Positions 15,353-16,196 of a DNA stretch of 16,196 nucleotides are shown one piece after another. The stretch's first letter is position 1, and the number at the start of each line of letters is the position of its first letter. Made by a program: the position numbers and the translations under genes. The notes under the pieces are model-generated. The model had not been told where the DNA came from. It did no database searches and was given only the letters and a program-made list of their open reading frames with translations. The stretch spans positions 1 to 16,196 of the forward strand of contig USQZ01000040.1 in the NCBI GenBank assembly GCA_900556975.1, in the 5' to 3' direction. Origin of the DNA: an uncultured Clostridium sp. (GTDB taxonomy: Bacteria > Bacillota > Clostridia > TANB77 > CAG-508).

Positions 15353-15403
15353 AAAAAAGAAAAATACATATAAAATTTTAATATGTATTTTTCTTTATAC
15401 TAT
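15353..15403 (-). terminator. Terminator of gene D, compact member of the intergenic repeat family
   Basis: Arms aagaaaaatacatat (15357..15371) and atatgtatttttctt (15381..15395) are perfectly complementary with a 9-nt loop. On the minus strand the hairpin ends in a T-rich run (bases 15353..15358 are all A on plus). It starts only a few bases after the gene D stop. Its edges match the long repeat at 3590..3777: the left arm differs from 3594..3608 by one base plus neighbours, and tttttctttatactat at 15388..15403 is identical to 3762..3777. Confidence 0.75.
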
Positions 15404-16196
15404 TAACGTTTTTTCTTAATTACGTAAATGCCTGCTGTTATTGAAATCATTATCAATAGAATACTTCCTGCGATTGCAACATATGGAACTTCACCAGTTC
15501 CTACTGCTATGATTAAATCTGCTTTGCTTTCGTTATCTGATTTATCTTTCTCATCAAATCCAGCTTCATTTTCTGTAATAATGCTTGCAACATTTTCTTT
15601 TGTTCCGATATTGTTATCTCCATTCTGCCATCCTAGAACTATTTGATATTCTCTACTTTCTCCTGGTTTTATCTCATCTGTTTCAATACTTGCAGTTGTT
15701 TCATTTATTGTCCAGCCTGGATTGTTGTCTGCTATCATCGTCATTCCGCTTGGGATGTTTTCCACAATATTTGCTTTACCAGTTAATTCGCTGTCATTTG
15801 TTACTTTAATCTTGTAAACTACTTTAACATTTGCATTTGAAATATTCTTTCTGTGTACTTCAACTTTTCCTAAGCTTCCGTTGATTTGTGTTTCTTGTCC
15901 GTCTACAATTACACTTGCAATCGTTTTATCAACTCTTAAGTTGAAGATTAACTTTCTATAATAGTAATTTACGTATGTTGTATTCTCTACAATATCTTTT
16001 CCATTTTCATCTTTTGTTACTGTAACTATCATCTTGCCTTCTTTATTCTCTGGTACTTTAGCAATTTCATAGTATTTAATATCCTTTTGCTCTGTTGTGT
16101 ACTCGTCATTTTGGTGTCCTGTAATTTCTATTTCATCTGCTAATTTTTCTTTTGTATCTATGTCATAGTAGTTAACTATAACCTTTGCTGGTCTCT
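15403..16196 (-). CDS. Gene D: C-terminal part of a MucBP-domain surface protein, 5' end beyond window
   Basis: The frame is open from the window edge to TAA at 15403..15405 (263 residues seen). A Met at 16032 is internal, because coding continues upstream of it. The first 80 or so residues form a MucBP-type domain: VIVNYYDIDTKEKLADE, then ITGHQNDEYTTE, YYEIAKVPENKEG and a closing YVNYYYRK. Next comes an Ig/DUF11-like domain (FNLRVDKTI, then VYKIKVTNDSELTG and NIPSGM), homologous to the last domain of gene C and to modules in gene B. The end is SKADLIIAVGTGE, a membrane helix and the basic tail KKKR, a sortase-substrate-like layout without LPXTG. MucBP domains occur in mucus- or host-binding proteins, so an adhesin is likely; earlier domains cannot be seen. 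It is separated from gene C by two terminators, so it belongs to a different transcript. Confidence 0.88.
   Translation of the reverse strand, partial: RPAKVIVNYYDIDTKEKLADEIEITGHQNDEYTTEQKDIKYYEIAKVPENKEGKMIVTVTKDENGKDIVENTTYVNYYYRKLIFNLRVDKTIASVIVDGQETQINGSLGKVEVHRKNISNANVKVVYKIKVTNDSELTGKANIVENIPSGMTMIADNNPGWTINETTASIETDEIKPGESREYQIVLGWQNGDNNIGTKENVASIITENEAGFDEKDKSDNESKADLIIAVGTGEVPYVAIAGSILLIMISITAGIYVIKKKR

Noticed and set aside
3866..15560. LPXTG sortase motif in genes B, C or D
   Set aside because: None of the three C-termini contains LPXTG or NPQTN; only looser x-x-T-G strings occur before the membrane helix, so a canonical sortase call is not supported.
15403..16032. Gene D as a complete 209-residue protein starting at 16032
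   Set aside because: The same frame continues without a stop to the window edge, and the upstream residues complete a MucBP domain, so the Met at 16032 is internal.

Overview
The window is AT-rich DNA with every recognisable gene on the minus strand. The code is standard (TGA and TAA are stops, Trp is TGG). Shine-Dalgarno sites are strong, promoters look SigA-type, and intrinsic terminators follow the genes. Together with the SpaA/Cna-B, SdrD_B, DUF11 and MucBP domains, this points to a low-GC Gram-positive (Firmicutes), probably a Clostridia-type host-associated bacterium. The taxonomy is inference from style, not from a marker gene.

Layout in transcription order (right to left). Gene D (15403..16196) is the 3' end of a surface protein: a MucBP domain, an Ig-like domain, then a C-terminal membrane segment. 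Two intrinsic terminators follow it. A good promoter then drives gene C (9673..15042, 1789 aa). Gene C has a secretion signal, a 17-residue tandem repeat, a long beta-rich stalk, three DUF11-like domains, one SdrD_B domain and a C-terminal membrane segment. Gene B (3866..9676, 1936 aa) overlaps C by ATGA and is probably translationally coupled to it. B has an N-terminal region resembling a thioester (TQXA) adhesin domain, two SdrD_B-like blocks in a duplicated arrangement, and a C-terminal membrane segment with an acidic tail. A strong terminator follows B. A 687-bp intergenic gap then holds two related palindromic repeat copies, DnaA-box-like 9-mers and a further minus-strand terminator. Gene A (1..3178) begins after that gap. 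It has a membrane-anchored N-terminus and ends, at the window edge, inside a SpaA-type isopeptide domain.

The genes read as a locus of giant modular cell-surface proteins. A and C are recognisable paralogues over about 1000 residues that have acquired different C-terminal modules. B, C and D share an Ig-like module that in B and C directly follows SdrD_B. C and D share a C-terminal signature (S-K-A-D-[VL]-I-I, then V-x-T-G, then a membrane helix). B and C are one operon and may work as partners, for example a thioester-bearing tip or ligand-binding protein with a long stalk. No sortase, regulator or enzyme is visible, so attachment chemistry and control must lie outside the window. Functions are predicted from domain patterns read by eye; no database search was run.
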